This document shows, piece after piece, positions 1 to 8,348 of a stretch of 64,000 bases of DNA (positions within the stretch are counted from its first letter, which is position 1; each line of letters begins with the position of its first letter). Location of the stretch: contig NZ_FOKP01000013.1 of the NCBI RefSeq assembly GCF_900112185.1, positions 62,001 through 126,000 of the forward strand, read 5' to 3'. Below the pieces are notes generated by a model that was not told where the DNA came from, ran no database searches, and saw nothing but the letters and a program-made list of their open reading frames with translations. This DNA comes from Allobosea sp. CRIB-10. Lineage in GTDB: Bacteria; Pseudomonadota; Alphaproteobacteria; Rhizobiales; Beijerinckiaceae. A program made the position numbers and the translations under genes.

Positions 1-1088
1 CCGGAGGAGAAGGAGGCGATCGCCACCGAGCCGAAGACGAGGAAGTCGTTGGCGGCCTGGACCTTGACCCGTTCCTCGGGGCGGTAGCAATCGGTGACCA
101 GCGCGGTCGCGCCGATGAAGCCGAAATTCCAGCCGACGCCGAGCAGGACGAGCGCGATCCAGAAATGCGCCACGCTGAGGCCAGACAGGCCGACCACCGC
201 CGCGAGTGCGGTCAGAACCAGGCCGGCGGCGGTGAGCTTCTCCTTGCCGAAGCGGGCGATCAGGCGACCGGTGAAGAAGCTCGGCGCGAACATGGCGAGC
301 ACATGCCACTGGATGCCGAGCGCTGCTTCTCCCACCGAATGACCGCACGCGACCATGGCGAGCGGCGCCGCGGTCATGACGAAGCTCATCAGCCCATAGG
401 TGACGAGCGCGGCGATCACCGAGGCGATGAACTTCGGCTGGCGCATGATCTCGGAGAGTGGCCGGCCACCACTGGACTTCGTCTCTTTCACCGGCGGCGC
501 GCGCAGCGCCAGCACGACACCGATGGCGATGAGCGCGAGTGCCCCTTGCGCCAGGAAGCTCGCGGCGAAGGGCGCGGCCGGCGTCAGATCGCGCGTCCAG
601 TAGACCGATTGCGGGCCGATCACCGCCGCCGCCAGCCCACCGATCATCACCCAGGAAATCGCGCGCGGCTTGAAGCTGTCGCTCGCCGTATCGGCCGCGG
701 CGAAGCGATAGCTCTGGACATAGGAGCCATAGAGCCCGCACAGGAAGGTACCCAAGCAGAACAGCCAGAACAGGCGCTCCGCCACCCCTGTCGCGGCAAT
801 CGCGGCACCGAACGCGCCGATCAGCGCACCGATGACATAGCCGCTGCGACGGCCGAGCCGGCGCATCATGAACGCCGCGGGAATGACGCCGGCGGCGAGA
901 CCAAGCTGCATCAGGCTGACCGGGACGGTGGCGAAGGCCTGATTCGTGACCAGTTGCGAGCCGACGATGCCGCCGAGCGAGATCACGATCGCCGGGCTCG
1001 CGCCGCCGAGCGCCTGGGCGCCGGCAAGCACCAGCGCATTGCGCCTGGCGAGCGCATCGCCGTCCATCACCGGAACATGCTGGTTCAT
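1..1088 (-). CDS. MFS transporter, C-terminus cut by window edge
   Basis: This is the N-terminal 362 codons of an inner-membrane major facilitator protein; the 3' end lies left of the window. The ATG at 1088 gives MNQHVPVMDGDALARRN, followed by many hydrophobic segments. A basic loop between early helices (FMMRRLGRRSGYVIG) matches the family's helix 2-3 loop, and a second copy (LIARFGKEK) follows the central loop, as expected of the two-fold MFS repeat. It starts 36 bases after the thiL stop on the same strand and may be co-transcribed with it. The substrate cannot be told from sequence; it resembles uncharacterised YajR/riboflavin-type MFS proteins only in general form. Confidence 0.8.
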   Translation of the reverse strand, partial: MNQHVPVMDGDALARRNALVLAGAQALGGASPAIVISLGGIVGSQLVTNQAFATVPVSLMQLGLAAGVIPAAFMMRRLGRRSGYVIGALIGAFGAAIAATGVAERLFWLFCLGTFLCGLYGSYVQSYRFAAADTASDSFKPRAISWVMIGGLAAAVIGPQSVYWTRDLTPAAPFAASFLAQGALALIAIGVVLALRAPPVKETKSSGGRPLSEIMRQPKFIASVIAALVTYGLMSFVMTAAPLAMVACGHSVGEAALGIQWHVLAMFAPSFFTGRLIARFGKEKLTAAGLVLTALAAVVGLSGLSVAHFWIALVLLGVGWNFGFIGATALVTDCYRPEERVKVQAANDFLVFGSVAIASFSS

Positions 1089-1124
1089 CGCAACCGCCGC
1101 CCTTCGCGGCCGTGCGGCCGCCTT

Positions 1125-2129
1125 CTAAAAATGAGCGAAGGAGCCGCGCGCGAATTCTCGCGGCCGGCCCGCTTCGGTATAGCGCACGCTGCCCACCTCG
1201 GCGGTGACGCGCCCGATGCGCGCCAAGCCGAGCCCCACCGCCTCGGCAGCGGCAGCCAGAGAAGGAAATTCTCCTTCGGGGATCGTACAGAGAATTTCGT
1301 AGTCGTCGCCGCCAGTCCAGGCCAGTTCCGCGAGCGCAGGATCGGCCATGACGGCAGCGCGGGCCGCAGGCGAGAGCGGCAGCGCGTCGAGATCGATCTC
1401 GGCACCCGCCTTCGAGGCCGCCAGCAGCTTGGCGAGATCGCCGACCAGGCCGTCCGAAATATCCATCGCGGCCGAGGCATGGGCCTGCAGGGCGGCGGCG
1501 AGCGCGGTGCGCGGCTGCGGATGCAGATAGCGGTCGGCCAGGAAGGCGCGGTCAGCTTCCGAGAGCCTGCCGACCCAGGCAGGCCGATCCGGCCCGTGCG
1601 CTTTGAGCCCGAGCGCACCGTCGCCGATCGTGCCGGTGACGGCGACGACATCACCCGGTTTCGCCCCGGAGCGCAGCACCATGCGGCCGGCGGGAACGCT
1701 GCCGAAGGCGGTGATCGAGAGCGTCAGCGGGCCGGTGGTCGAGACGGTGTCTCCGCCGATCAGCGGGCAGCCGCCCTCCCCGGCCATGGCGGCGAGGCCC
1801 TCGGCGAAGCCGGCGAGCCACTCTTCCGTCCAGCCCCTCGGCAAAGCGAGCGTCAATACGAAGCCGTCGGGCCTGGCGCCCTTGGCGGCGAGATCCGACA
1901 GGTTGACGGCGAGCGCCTTGCGTCCGATCGAAGCCGGCGGATCGTCGGCGAAGAAGTGCACGTCGGCGACGAGCGCGTCCGCCGTGACCACGATCTCATA
2001 GCCGCGGGCCGGGCGCAGCAGGGCCGCATCATCGACGAGGCCAAGCCCGGCACGCCCGGCGATCGGCGCGAAATAGCGGGCGATCAGCTCGAATTCGCCG
2101 GGTTTCCCGTCACTCGTCATTCTCGTCAT
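1125..2129 (-). CDS. thiL: Thiamine-monophosphate kinase
   Basis: ThiL phosphorylates thiamine monophosphate to thiamine diphosphate, the last step of cofactor synthesis, in the cytoplasm. The 334-residue product has the AIR synthase/ThiL layout: an early acidic GLVDDAALL stretch that binds Mg-ATP, LAVNLSDLAAKGARP, then GGDTVSTTGPLTLSITAFG, and later DISDGLVGDLAKLL and WTGGDDYEILCT. Length fits the family. Two in-frame ATGs (2129 and 2120) both have weak ribosome sites, so the start is uncertain by three codons. It is the distal gene of the nrdR-rib-nusB run, separated from nusB by a palindromic repeat. Confidence 0.95.
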   Translation of the reverse strand: MTRMTSDGKPGEFELIARYFAPIAGRAGLGLVDDAALLRPARGYEIVVTADALVADVHFFADDPPASIGRKALAVNLSDLAAKGARPDGFVLTLALPRGWTEEWLAGFAEGLAAMAGEGGCPLIGGDTVSTTGPLTLSITAFGSVPAGRMVLRSGAKPGDVVAVTGTIGDGALGLKAHGPDRPAWVGRLSEADRAFLADRYLHPQPRTALAAALQAHASAAMDISDGLVGDLAKLLAASKAGAEIDLDALPLSPAARAAVMADPALAELAWTGGDDYEILCTIPEGEFPSLAAAAEAVGLGLARIGRVTAEVGSVRYTEAGRPREFARGSFAHF

Positions 2130-2143
2130 TCGCTACCGCCCAT

Positions 2144-2233
2144 CGTCATTGCGAGCGCGGCGAAGCAATCTTGGGAGACGTAGAGCTCTGCCGCCACTGG
2201 ATTGCTTCGTCGCTGACGCTCCTCGCAGTGACG
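2144..2233. repeat. Palindromic intergenic repeat, family A
   Basis: The arms CGTCATTGCGAG (left) and CGCAGTGACG (right) are near-inverted, with inner arms CGAAGCAATC and GATTGCTTCG. The element can fold into a long hairpin. It fills the thiL-nusB gap. Similar 'GAAGCAATC' palindromes are common in Rhizobiales genomes (general knowledge). Confidence 0.75.
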
Positions 2234-2243
2234 GGGAATGCCA

Positions 2244-2711
2244 TCACACCGCCGGCGCGTCGAATTCCTCGGCGCGGACCTCGCGGGCCATCCTGTCGAG
2301 CACCGCATTGACCATGCCGACCTCCTCGCCCTCGTAGAAGGAGCGGGCAACCGCGACATATTCCGAGATCACGGCGCGGGCCGGCACGTCCTTGCGGAAG
2401 GCGAGTTCATAGGCGCCGGCGCGCAGGATGGCGCGGACCACCGCCTCGACCCGCTTCAGCGGCCAGCCGGAGGCGAGGAGCTCGTCGACCGAGCGATCGA
2501 CCAGACGCTGCTCGCGGACGACGCCGCCGAGCAGATCGCGGAAGAAGGCGATCTCGGCCTTGGGAAGCTCGATGTCCTCGACCTCCTTGCCGATCCAGAA
2601 GGCCTCGAACTCGGCCATGGCCTCGACCACGCCGCGCCCGCCGACCTCCATCTCGTAGAGCGCCTGGACGGCCGACAACCGGGCGCCGCGGCGCATCTCG
2701 GATCGGCTCAT
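2244..2711 (-). CDS. nusB: Transcription antitermination factor NusB
   Basis: NusB binds boxA RNA with NusE (S10) and supports antitermination of rRNA operons. The 155-residue product starts with the family signature [16 protein letters not shown] and ends with the helical block [29 protein letters not shown], matching the conserved 'E.v.iak.f...e...fvNgvLd' motif. Its ATG overlaps the ribH stop (ATGA, 4 bases), indicating translational coupling. The ribH-nusB-thiL order is standard in alphaproteobacteria. Confidence 0.95.
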   Translation of the reverse strand: MSRSEMRRGARLSAVQALYEMEVGGRGVVEAMAEFEAFWIGKEVEDIELPKAEIAFFRDLLGGVVREQRLVDRSVDELLASGWPLKRVEAVVRAILRAGAYELAFRKDVPARAVISEYVAVARSFYEGEEVGMVNAVLDRMAREVRAEEFDAPAV

Positions 2712-3205
2712 TTCGACTCCTCCGCCAGCGAGCGCTTGTAACGCAGCACCGCGAGCGCAGCTTCCGCCGCGCCGCCGCCCTTGTCCATCTCGCTGCGGTT
2801 GGCGCGGGCCCAGGCCTGGGCGTCGTTCTCGACAGTGAGGATGCCGTTGCCCAGCGGCAGGGCGAAGGCGACCGACAGGTCCATCAGCGCGCGCGAGCTC
2901 TCGCCGGCGACGATGTCGTAATGGCCGGTCTCGCCACGGATGACGGTGCCGAGCGCGACGACGGCCTCATAGGGATCGACCGCCTCGTCGGCAGCACGCA
3001 GGCCGATGACGATGGCCGAGGGGATTTCGAGCGCACCGGGAACGGTGACGACATCGACGCGGCAGCCGGCCTTCTCGAGCACGGCGGTCGCGCCGGCGAG
3101 CAGCTCGTCGGCGAGCTTGTCATAGAAGCGCGCCTCAACCACGAGCACGCGGGCGCCGTCGAGAGGAGCGGCTGGCGCAGCCGAGGATTGCCGGGGTCCG
3201 GCCAT
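2708..3205 (-). CDS. ribH: 6,7-dimethyl-8-ribityllumazine synthase
   Basis: RibH condenses the ribityl-aminouracil with 3,4-dihydroxy-2-butanone phosphate to give lumazine, the penultimate step of riboflavin synthesis. The 165-residue product carries [27 protein letters not shown] (with the catalytic His) and [17 protein letters not shown], all lumazine-synthase hallmarks. I chose the ATG at 3205 because AAGGAA lies just upstream; a longer frame reaching 3283 would run into the palindromic repeat. It overlaps nusB by 4 bases. Confidence 0.95.
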   Translation of the reverse strand: MAGPRQSSAAPAAPLDGARVLVVEARFYDKLADELLAGATAVLEKAGCRVDVVTVPGALEIPSAIVIGLRAADEAVDPYEAVVALGTVIRGETGHYDIVAGESSRALMDLSVAFALPLGNGILTVENDAQAWARANRSEMDKGGGAAEAALAVLRYKRSLAEESK

Positions 3206-3260
3206 GCGAAAATTCCTTCTGGTCACATCAAACAGGCTTCCGACCGGGTCGAAAGCAGTC

Positions 3261-3369
3261 AAGCCCTCATCCTGAGGAGCCATTCAGGAATGGCGTCTCC
3301 AAGGATGCTCCAGAGATCGCTGGAACATCCTTTGAGACGCCGCTGCGCGGCTCCTCAGGATGAGGGCTG
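3261..3369. repeat. Palindromic intergenic repeat, family B, copy 1
   Basis: The outer arms AGCCCTCATCCTGAGGAGC and GCTCCTCAGGATGAGGGCT are perfect inverted repeats. Inner segments (GGCGTCTC, AAGGATG, CATCCTTTGAGACGCC) also pair, giving a cruciform-like hairpin of about 107 bp. It separates ribE from ribH. A second copy is at 55191. Confidence 0.85.
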
Positions 3370-3384
3370 AGGCAGGACGGGCTC

Positions 3385-4032
3385 TTAGCCCTGCCCACGC
3401 GCCTCCGCAAGCCGCGCGGCATACCGCGCCATCAGATCGACCTCGACATGGACGCCGTCCCCCTTGCGGCGCTCGCCCCAGGTGGTGACGCTGAAGGAGT
3501 GCGGGATCAGCAGCACGGTGAAGACGTCGTCCTCGACGGTGTTGACGGTCAGCGAGGTCCCGTCAAGGCAGATCGAGCCCTTGGCGGCAATGAAGCGGGC
3601 GAGCCCCTGCGGCGCCCGAATATGAAAGCGCGCGGTCGCACCCCAGGGCTCGCTCGGATCCGGCGCGATCTCGTCGATCTTCAGGATGGTGCCGACGCCA
3701 TCGACATGGCCAGTGACGAGATGGCCGCCGAGCTCGTCCCCCATCTTCAGGGAGCGCTCGAGGTTGATCTTCGTACCCGGCATCCATTCGGCGACCCTCG
3801 TCTTCGCCAGCGTCTCGGCCGCAGTCTCGACCTGGAAGGCGCAGCCGGGCTCGCCGTCCTCGCGCGGCTTGAGCGCCGTCACCGTGAGGCAGACGCCGGC
3901 GCAGCAGATCGAGGCACCGAGCTCGATGCCGGAGGCTTCCCAAGGACAGGAGATATCGAACTGCTTCAGGCTCGGGCCCTTGGTCTCAGCACGAGTGACG
4001 GTGCCGATGGCGGTGACGATGCCGGTGAACAT
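3385..4032 (-). CDS. ribE: Riboflavin synthase, alpha subunit
   Basis: This enzyme dismutates two lumazines to riboflavin plus the aminouracil precursor. The 215-residue protein has the diagnostic N-terminus [12 protein letters not shown] and two lumazine-binding barrels; the second begins around GGHLVTGHVDGVGTI. C-terminal residues follow the family pattern (SLTVNTVEDDVFTVLLIPHS). Its ATG overlaps the ribD TGA by one base (TGATG), so translation is probably coupled. A family B palindrome lies between it and ribH. Confidence 0.95.
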   Translation of the reverse strand: MFTGIVTAIGTVTRAETKGPSLKQFDISCPWEASGIELGASICCAGVCLTVTALKPREDGEPGCAFQVETAAETLAKTRVAEWMPGTKINLERSLKMGDELGGHLVTGHVDGVGTILKIDEIAPDPSEPWGATARFHIRAPQGLARFIAAKGSICLDGTSLTVNTVEDDVFTVLLIPHSFSVTTWGERRKGDGVHVEVDLMARYAARLAEARGQG

Positions 4033-5162
4033 CAGGCGATCCTCGTGAACACTTCAAAACGGTCGCAGCCGATCTGCCCGGCTTGCGTGACGGCGTAGAT
4101 TTCGGGATCGGCGAGCAGCGCCGCAAGACCTGGCCTGACGGCGACGATGCCATCGGCCCCGAGCGGCTTCGGCGAGGTCGAGACGATGACCTCGTCGGCG
4201 AGGCCCCGCAGCGCCAATTGCTCGCCGATCGTCGGGCCGCCCTCCGAGAAGATGCGGGTGATGCCGCGCGTCGCCAGCAGGCGCAGCGCTTCCAGCAAGT
4301 CGAGATGGCCGTCGGCGCCGCGCGAGACGCGCATGACCTCGACGCCGGCGGCGACGAGCTTCTCCTCGGCCGCGACCGGCGCGTCCTCGGCGGCGATCGC
4401 CCAGAGCGGCACGGTCGCCGCCCCCTGCACCAGCTTGGCATCGAGCGGCAGGCGGAGCGAGGAATCGAGCACGACGCGGATCGGCGAGCGGATTTCCAGG
4501 CCGGGCAGGCGCACGGTCAGCAGCGGATCGTCGGCAATGACGCTGCCGATGCCGAGCATGATCGCGTCATGGCTGGCGCGCAGGCGATGCACCCACTCGC
4601 CCGATTCCGGGCAGGAGATGGCAAGCCTTGCGCCCCCTGCCCCGCCAGCGAAACCGTCGGCCGTGCGTGCGACCTTGAAGGTCACCATCGTCCGGCCTTC
4701 AGTCACCCGCAGGACATGGCCGCGATGGCTGCGCTGGGCCTGGTCCTCAAGCACGCCGACGGTGACATCCACTCCCGCCATGCGCAGCAAAGCGTGGCTG
4801 AGGCCGGCGATCTGCGGGTTTGGGTCGGCCATGGCAGAAACGACGCGCCTGACGCCGGCGAGCAGGGTGCGCTCGACACAAGGCGTGCCCCCGCGGACAG
4901 TGCGATGCGAGCAGGGCTCCAGCGTGACGTAGAGCGTGCCGCCGCTCGCGGCTGCGCCGGCATCCTCGAAAGCCATCGCCTCCGCATGTGGACGGCCGCC
5001 CGGTTGCGTACGGCCCTCGCCGACGACCACCGGGCCATCCCGCCCGTCACGCACGACCACAGCGCCGACGCTGGGATTCGGCCAGGTCTGGCCGAGCCCG
5101 CGCGCGCCGAGCTCCAGCGCCCGCGCCATGAAGGCGCGGTCGATCGCGTCCTGGTCAGGCAT
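4032..5162 (-). CDS. ribD: Bifunctional diaminohydroxyphosphoribosylaminopyrimidine deaminase/reductase
   Basis: RibD performs the deamination and side-chain reduction that follow GTP cyclohydrolase II in riboflavin synthesis. The N-terminal deaminase domain shows [10 protein letters not shown], the zinc ligands GRPHAEAMA and LEPCSH...[11 protein letters not shown]. The C-terminal reductase domain begins near [15 protein letters not shown] and includes [15 protein letters not shown] chose the ATG at 5162 (376 residues), where the family sequence [19 protein letters not shown] begins; upstream frame would duplicate nrdR sequence. It overlaps nrdR by 8 bases and ribE by 1. Confidence 0.95.
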   Translation of the reverse strand: MPDQDAIDRAFMARALELGARGLGQTWPNPSVGAVVVRDGRDGPVVVGEGRTQPGGRPHAEAMAFEDAGAAASGGTLYVTLEPCSHRTVRGGTPCVERTLLAGVRRVVSAMADPNPQIAGLSHALLRMAGVDVTVGVLEDQAQRSHRGHVLRVTEGRTMVTFKVARTADGFAGGAGGARLAISCPESGEWVHRLRASHDAIMLGIGSVIADDPLLTVRLPGLEIRSPIRVVLDSSLRLPLDAKLVQGAATVPLWAIAAEDAPVAAEEKLVAAGVEVMRVSRGADGHLDLLEALRLLATRGITRIFSEGGPTIGEQLALRGLADEVIVSTSPKPLGADGIVAVRPGLAALLADPEIYAVTQAGQIGCDRFEVFTRIA

Positions 5163-5652
5163 CGTCGCGGGCGGGCGCCGGCTTTGTCGCGGGTTCGATG
5201 TCGTCGCCGCCGAGCTGGCCGAGCAGTTCCTCGAAATCGCGCGCCTCGCGGAAGTTCCGATAAACCGAGGCGAAGCGGACATAGGCGACGTCATCGAGCG
5301 ATTTCAGCCCCTCCATCACCAGTTCGCCGATGGCCGAGCTCTGGATCTCGCCCTCGCCCGAACTTTCGAGCTGGCGGACGATGCCGTTGACCATGCGCTC
5401 GATCCGCTCGGGCGCGACGGGGCGCTTGCGCAGCGCCACCTCGATCGAGGTCTGCAGCTTGTCGCGGTCGAAGGCGGTGCGCCGGCCCGAGCGCTTGACC
5501 ACGGTGAGCTCGCGCAATTGCACGCGCTCGAAGGTGGTGAAGCGCCCGCCGCAATCGGGGCAGACGCGCCGGCGCCGGATCGAGGCGTGGTCGTCGGTCG
5601 GCCGCGAATCCTTCACCTGGGTATCGAGCGAGCCGCAATAGGGACAGCGCAT
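5155..5652 (-). CDS. nrdR: Transcriptional repressor NrdR
   Basis: NrdR represses ribonucleotide reductase genes in response to dATP/ATP. The 165-residue protein opens with a zinc ribbon (MRCPYCGS...[12 protein letters not shown], Cys 3, 6, 31, 34). An ATP-cone domain follows ([16 protein letters not shown]...). The C-terminal tail is acidic and Pro/Ala-rich. It is the first gene of the nrdR-ribD-ribE-ribH-nusB-thiL run, a widespread alphaproteobacterial arrangement. glyA usually lies directly upstream; here a toxin-antitoxin pair intervenes. Confidence 0.96.
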   Translation of the reverse strand: MRCPYCGSLDTQVKDSRPTDDHASIRRRRVCPDCGGRFTTFERVQLRELTVVKRSGRRTAFDRDKLQTSIEVALRKRPVAPERIERMVNGIVRQLESSGEGEIQSSAIGELVMEGLKSLDDVAYVRFASVYRNFREARDFEELLGQLGGDDIEPATKPAPARDDA

Positions 5653-5661
5653 GGCGGACTT

Positions 5662-6123
5662 TCAGATGGGTTGAGCTTCAGCTCCGGCCTCGTCGGCCAA
5701 AGCGGCGGCGAGATTGGCGCTCGACCAGGACGGCCAGCCGGTGCCGGCGAAATCGCGGTCATGCGACCAGATGTCGGCATCATAGGTCCAGGCGAGCGCC
5801 AGGATATGCGCGTCATTGATGCTGCCGTTGCGTGAGCCGACGGCGCGCCGAAGGCTCTGCGCGGCTGCGCCAAGCCCATCGTTGTAGCGGACCTCTTCGA
5901 CCATTTCGATCGCTTCGAGAATCTCGCTGGCGATCTCGATCAGGATCGGAGTGTCAGGCGCGATCCGGGACAGCACATGCCTGACTTCCAGTGCAGCTCC
6001 TGACGAGATCACCAGCGCGCGCCGGGCGCCAATCTGCTCCAGAAGCGGTCGGGCTCGGAAACCGAGCACGGCACTCAGGATGATGTTCGCATCGACGACA
6101 AGCGTCTCCGAAGGCTTGCGCAT
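5662..6123 (-). CDS. PIN-domain protein, probable type II toxin
   Basis: PIN domains are Mg-dependent ribonucleases; in VapC-like toxins they cut tRNA or other RNA. The 153-residue product begins MRKPSETLVVDANIILSAVLG with the first acidic metal ligand in VDANI. Later acidic residues lie in ALEVRHVL, INDAHILALAW and SHDRDFAG, as expected of the PIN active site. The ATG at 6123 overlaps the upstream antitoxin stop by one base; a TTG at 6126 is an alternative. The size and pairing indicate toxin-antitoxin function, which is inference. Confidence 0.8.
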   Translation of the reverse strand: MRKPSETLVVDANIILSAVLGFRARPLLEQIGARRALVISSGAALEVRHVLSRIAPDTPILIEIASEILEAIEMVEEVRYNDGLGAAAQSLRRAVGSRNGSINDAHILALAWTYDADIWSHDRDFAGTGWPSWSSANLAAALADEAGAEAQPI

Positions 6124-6365
6124 CAATCGTCGCGTTCGCCGAGGAAGCGCTCGAGCCGCAGCTTCGTCTCGGGCGACAGCGTCGCATGATAAGCATCGGC
6201 GCGCTTCAGCGCAGCGGAGATCCGTGCGGTATCGGGTCTTTTGACCGGCACGAGCAGCCCGACCGTCGCCGAGCCGCTCTTGATCGGGACGGGATGCGGC
6301 AGGGCCTGGATGGCGCCTGCCGACATCTTCTGGAGTTCGCGCATCGTCACGCTCTGACGGCTCAT
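6123..6365 (-). CDS. Antitoxin partner of PIN toxin (Phd/YefM-like)
   Basis: This 80-residue protein sits immediately upstream of, and overlaps, the PIN-domain gene. Its N-terminal half (MSRQSVTMRELQKMSAGAIQALPHPVPI) resembles the Phd/YefM DNA-binding fold, and its charged C-terminal half would wrap the toxin. Antitoxins of this kind usually autorepress the operon. The pair is inserted between glyA and nrdR. Assignment to Phd is by weak pattern only. Confidence 0.7.
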   Translation of the reverse strand: MSRQSVTMRELQKMSAGAIQALPHPVPIKSGSATVGLLVPVKRPDTARISAALKRADAYHATLSPETKLRLERFLGERDD

Positions 6366-6440
6366 ATCGGCCTCCTTGCCGACATGTATGTAAGCCCGTA
6401 GGGCGACCCGGTCAAGCCGCCCCGGGGCTCAGCGCGCCCC

Positions 6441-7739
6441 TCAATAGATCGGGAAGCGCGCGGTCAGCTCGTGCGCCTTGGCCTTCACCGCCTGCTCGAC
6501 GGCGGCATTGCCCTCCTCGCCATTGGCGGCGAGGCCGTCCAGCACCTCGGCGATCAGCTCGCCGACCTTCTTGAACTCGGCGACGCCGAAGCCGCGCGAG
6601 GTCGCTGCCGGGGTGCCGAGGCGGATGCCGGAGGTGACCATCGGCTTCTCCGGATCGAAGGGGATGCCGTTCTTGTTGCAGGTGATATGGGCGCGGCCGA
6701 GCGCGGCCTCGGCCGCCTTGCCGGTGACCTTCTTGGAGCGCAGGTCGACCAGCATCAGGTGGTTGTCGGTGCCGCCGGTGACGAGTTCGAAGCCCTTCGA
6801 CTTCAGCGTCTCGGCCAGCGCCTTGGCGTTGGCGACGACAGCGTGGGCGTAGGTCTTGAACTCCGGCTGCAGCGCCTCGTGGAAGGAGACGGCCTTGGCG
6901 GCGATGACATGCATCAGCGGCCCGCCCTGCAGGCCCGGGAACACGGCCGAGTTGATCTTCTTAGCGATCGCCTCGTCATTGGTCAGCACCATACCGCCGC
7001 GCGGGCCGCGCAGGGTCTTGTGGGTGGTGGTGGTGACGACATGGGCGTGCGGGAACGGCGAGGGATGCGCGCCGCCGGCGACAAGCCCGGCGAAATGGGC
7101 GATGTCGACCATGAAATAGGCGCCGACCTTGTCGGCGATCTCGCGGAACCGGGCGAAGTCCCAATGGCGGGCATAGGCCGAGCCGCCGGCGACGATGAGC
7201 TTCGGCTTGTTCTCGACAGCGAGGCGCTCCAGCGCGTCATAGTCGATAATCTGGTCGACGACGCAGACGCCATAGGGCACGACCTTGAACCACTTGCCGG
7301 ACTGGTTGACCGGGGCGCCATGGGTGAGGTGGCCGCCGGCGGCGAGATCGAGGCCCATGAAGGTATCGCCCGGCTGCATCAGCGCCATGAATACAGCCTG
7401 GTTGGCCTGCGAGCCCGAATTCGGCTGGACATTGGCGAACTGGCAGTCGAACAGGCGGCAGGCGCGCTCGATCGCGAGCTTCTCGGCGATGTCGACGAAC
7501 TGGCAGCCGCCGTAATAGCGCCGGCCCGGATAGCCCTCGGCGTATTTGTTGGTCATCACCGAGCCCTGCGCTTCGAGCACGGCCTGCGAGACGATGTTCT
7601 CCGAAGCGATCAGCTCGATCTCGTCGCGCTGGCGGCCGAGTTCGAGCTCGATGGCGCGGGCGATCTCGGGATCGACATCGGCAAGGCCGGCGCCGAAGAA
7701 GGAGTTGGAGAGGTGCTTGTCGCGCGCGGCGTCGGTCAT
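6441..7739 (-). CDS. glyA: Serine hydroxymethyltransferase
   Basis: GlyA interconverts serine and glycine and feeds 5,10-methylene-THF into one-carbon metabolism. The 432-residue protein is full length. The PLP lysine lies in [16 protein letters not shown]; other hallmarks are [25 protein letters not shown] and [14 protein letters not shown]. An AGGAG element precedes the ATG at 7739. It reads toward the toxin-antitoxin pair and nrdR but is separated from them by 75 bases. Confidence 0.97.
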   Translation of the reverse strand: MTDAARDKHLSNSFFGAGLADVDPEIARAIELELGRQRDEIELIASENIVSQAVLEAQGSVMTNKYAEGYPGRRYYGGCQFVDIAEKLAIERACRLFDCQFANVQPNSGSQANQAVFMALMQPGDTFMGLDLAAGGHLTHGAPVNQSGKWFKVVPYGVCVVDQIIDYDALERLAVENKPKLIVAGGSAYARHWDFARFREIADKVGAYFMVDIAHFAGLVAGGAHPSPFPHAHVVTTTTHKTLRGPRGGMVLTNDEAIAKKINSAVFPGLQGGPLMHVIAAKAVSFHEALQPEFKTYAHAVVANAKALAETLKSKGFELVTGGTDNHLMLVDLRSKKVTGKAAEAALGRAHITCNKNGIPFDPEKPMVTSGIRLGTPAATSRGFGVAEFKKVGELIAEVLDGLAANGEEGNAAVEQAVKAKAHELTARFPIY

Positions 7740-7834
7740 ATCCGGCTCCTAAGAATGCGGCGGCCGATCCCGGCCGATCCCCGCGCGGTCCCTATCACGC
7801 AGAGTGAGGCTGTCCAAGCGCTAGATGGACGCGG

Positions 7835-8281
7835 CTAAGGAGCGGCACGGCGTGCGCCCGATCGCCGGACCGACGGGCGGTAGACGAGCGTCCGGCGCGA
7901 CGCCGCCTGCATCAACTTGCGGAAAGTCGGGCATTCGAGATGGCTCGGCGCCGGGCAATCGGCGACGTGGCGCAGGATGTCGCGCAGCGTCCGCAATTCG
8001 GCCATCTGGCGCTGCAGCTCATCAGCCCTGACCCGCAATTGGTCGCGCGGGATGTCGGGCCTGCCATCTCGCCCGAACATGCCGGCGATCTCCTCCAGCG
8101 AGAAACCGGCCGCCTTGCCCATCGCGATCAGCGACAGTTTCAGCAGCACGTCGGCATCGAACTGCCGCCGCAGACCCCTCCGCCAGAGCGAGGAAATCAG
8201 GCCGATCTCCTCGTAATAGCGCAGGGTCGAGGGCGCGACGCCCGAGCGCTCGGCGACCTCGCCGATATCCAGAACAGCCAT
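7835..8281 (-). CDS. MerR-family transcriptional regulator, SoxR-like in layout
   Basis: The 148-residue protein opens with a MerR winged helix-turn-helix (MAVLDIGEVAERSGVAPSTLRYYEEIGLI) followed by a dimerising coiled coil (RVRADELQRQMAELRTLRDIL). It is divergent from an MFS exporter and shares with it a SoxR-like operator. Unlike SoxR, which holds a [2Fe-2S] cluster on four cysteines (C-x2-C-x-C-x5-C), it has only two cysteines (CPAPSHLEC, C-x7-C) near the C-terminus. It may sense a thiol-reactive or metal signal. The sensing chemistry is not known from sequence. Confidence 0.88.
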   Translation of the reverse strand: MAVLDIGEVAERSGVAPSTLRYYEEIGLISSLWRRGLRRQFDADVLLKLSLIAMGKAAGFSLEEIAGMFGRDGRPDIPRDQLRVRADELQRQMAELRTLRDILRHVADCPAPSHLECPTFRKLMQAASRRTLVYRPSVRRSGARRAAP

Positions 8282-8283
8282 GC

Positions 8284-8314
8284 TTGACCTCAAGTCGACT
8301 TGAATTCGTAGGCT
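8284..8314 (+). promoter_or_regulatory. MerR-type promoter with SoxR-like box
   Basis: TTGACC (8284-8289) and TAGGCT (8309-8314) are separated by 19 bases, the overlong spacer typical of MerR-activated promoters. The spacer carries the palindrome CAAGTCGACTTG; the box CCTCAAGTCGACTTGAAT (8288-8305) resembles the classic SoxR box CCTCAAGTTAACTTGAGG. It faces the MFS gene at 8349 and overlaps the upstream region of the regulator, so both could be controlled. Confidence 0.75.
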
Positions 8315-8348
8315 CTGCCGAACCCACGCATTCGGCAAGAGGAACATC

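Noticed and set aside
165..2183. Long open frame on the plus strand opposite thiL
   Set aside because: It mirrors a clear thiL gene. The product is rich in Arg, Gly, Glu and Asp without any motif, as expected of a GC-rich antisense frame.
4032..5652. FMN riboswitch before ribD
   Set aside because: ribD overlaps nrdR, so no leader exists, and I saw no RFN-element pattern upstream of nrdR.
7835..8281. True SoxR
   Set aside because: The operator matches SoxR, but the four-cysteine cluster is absent; only two cysteines are present.
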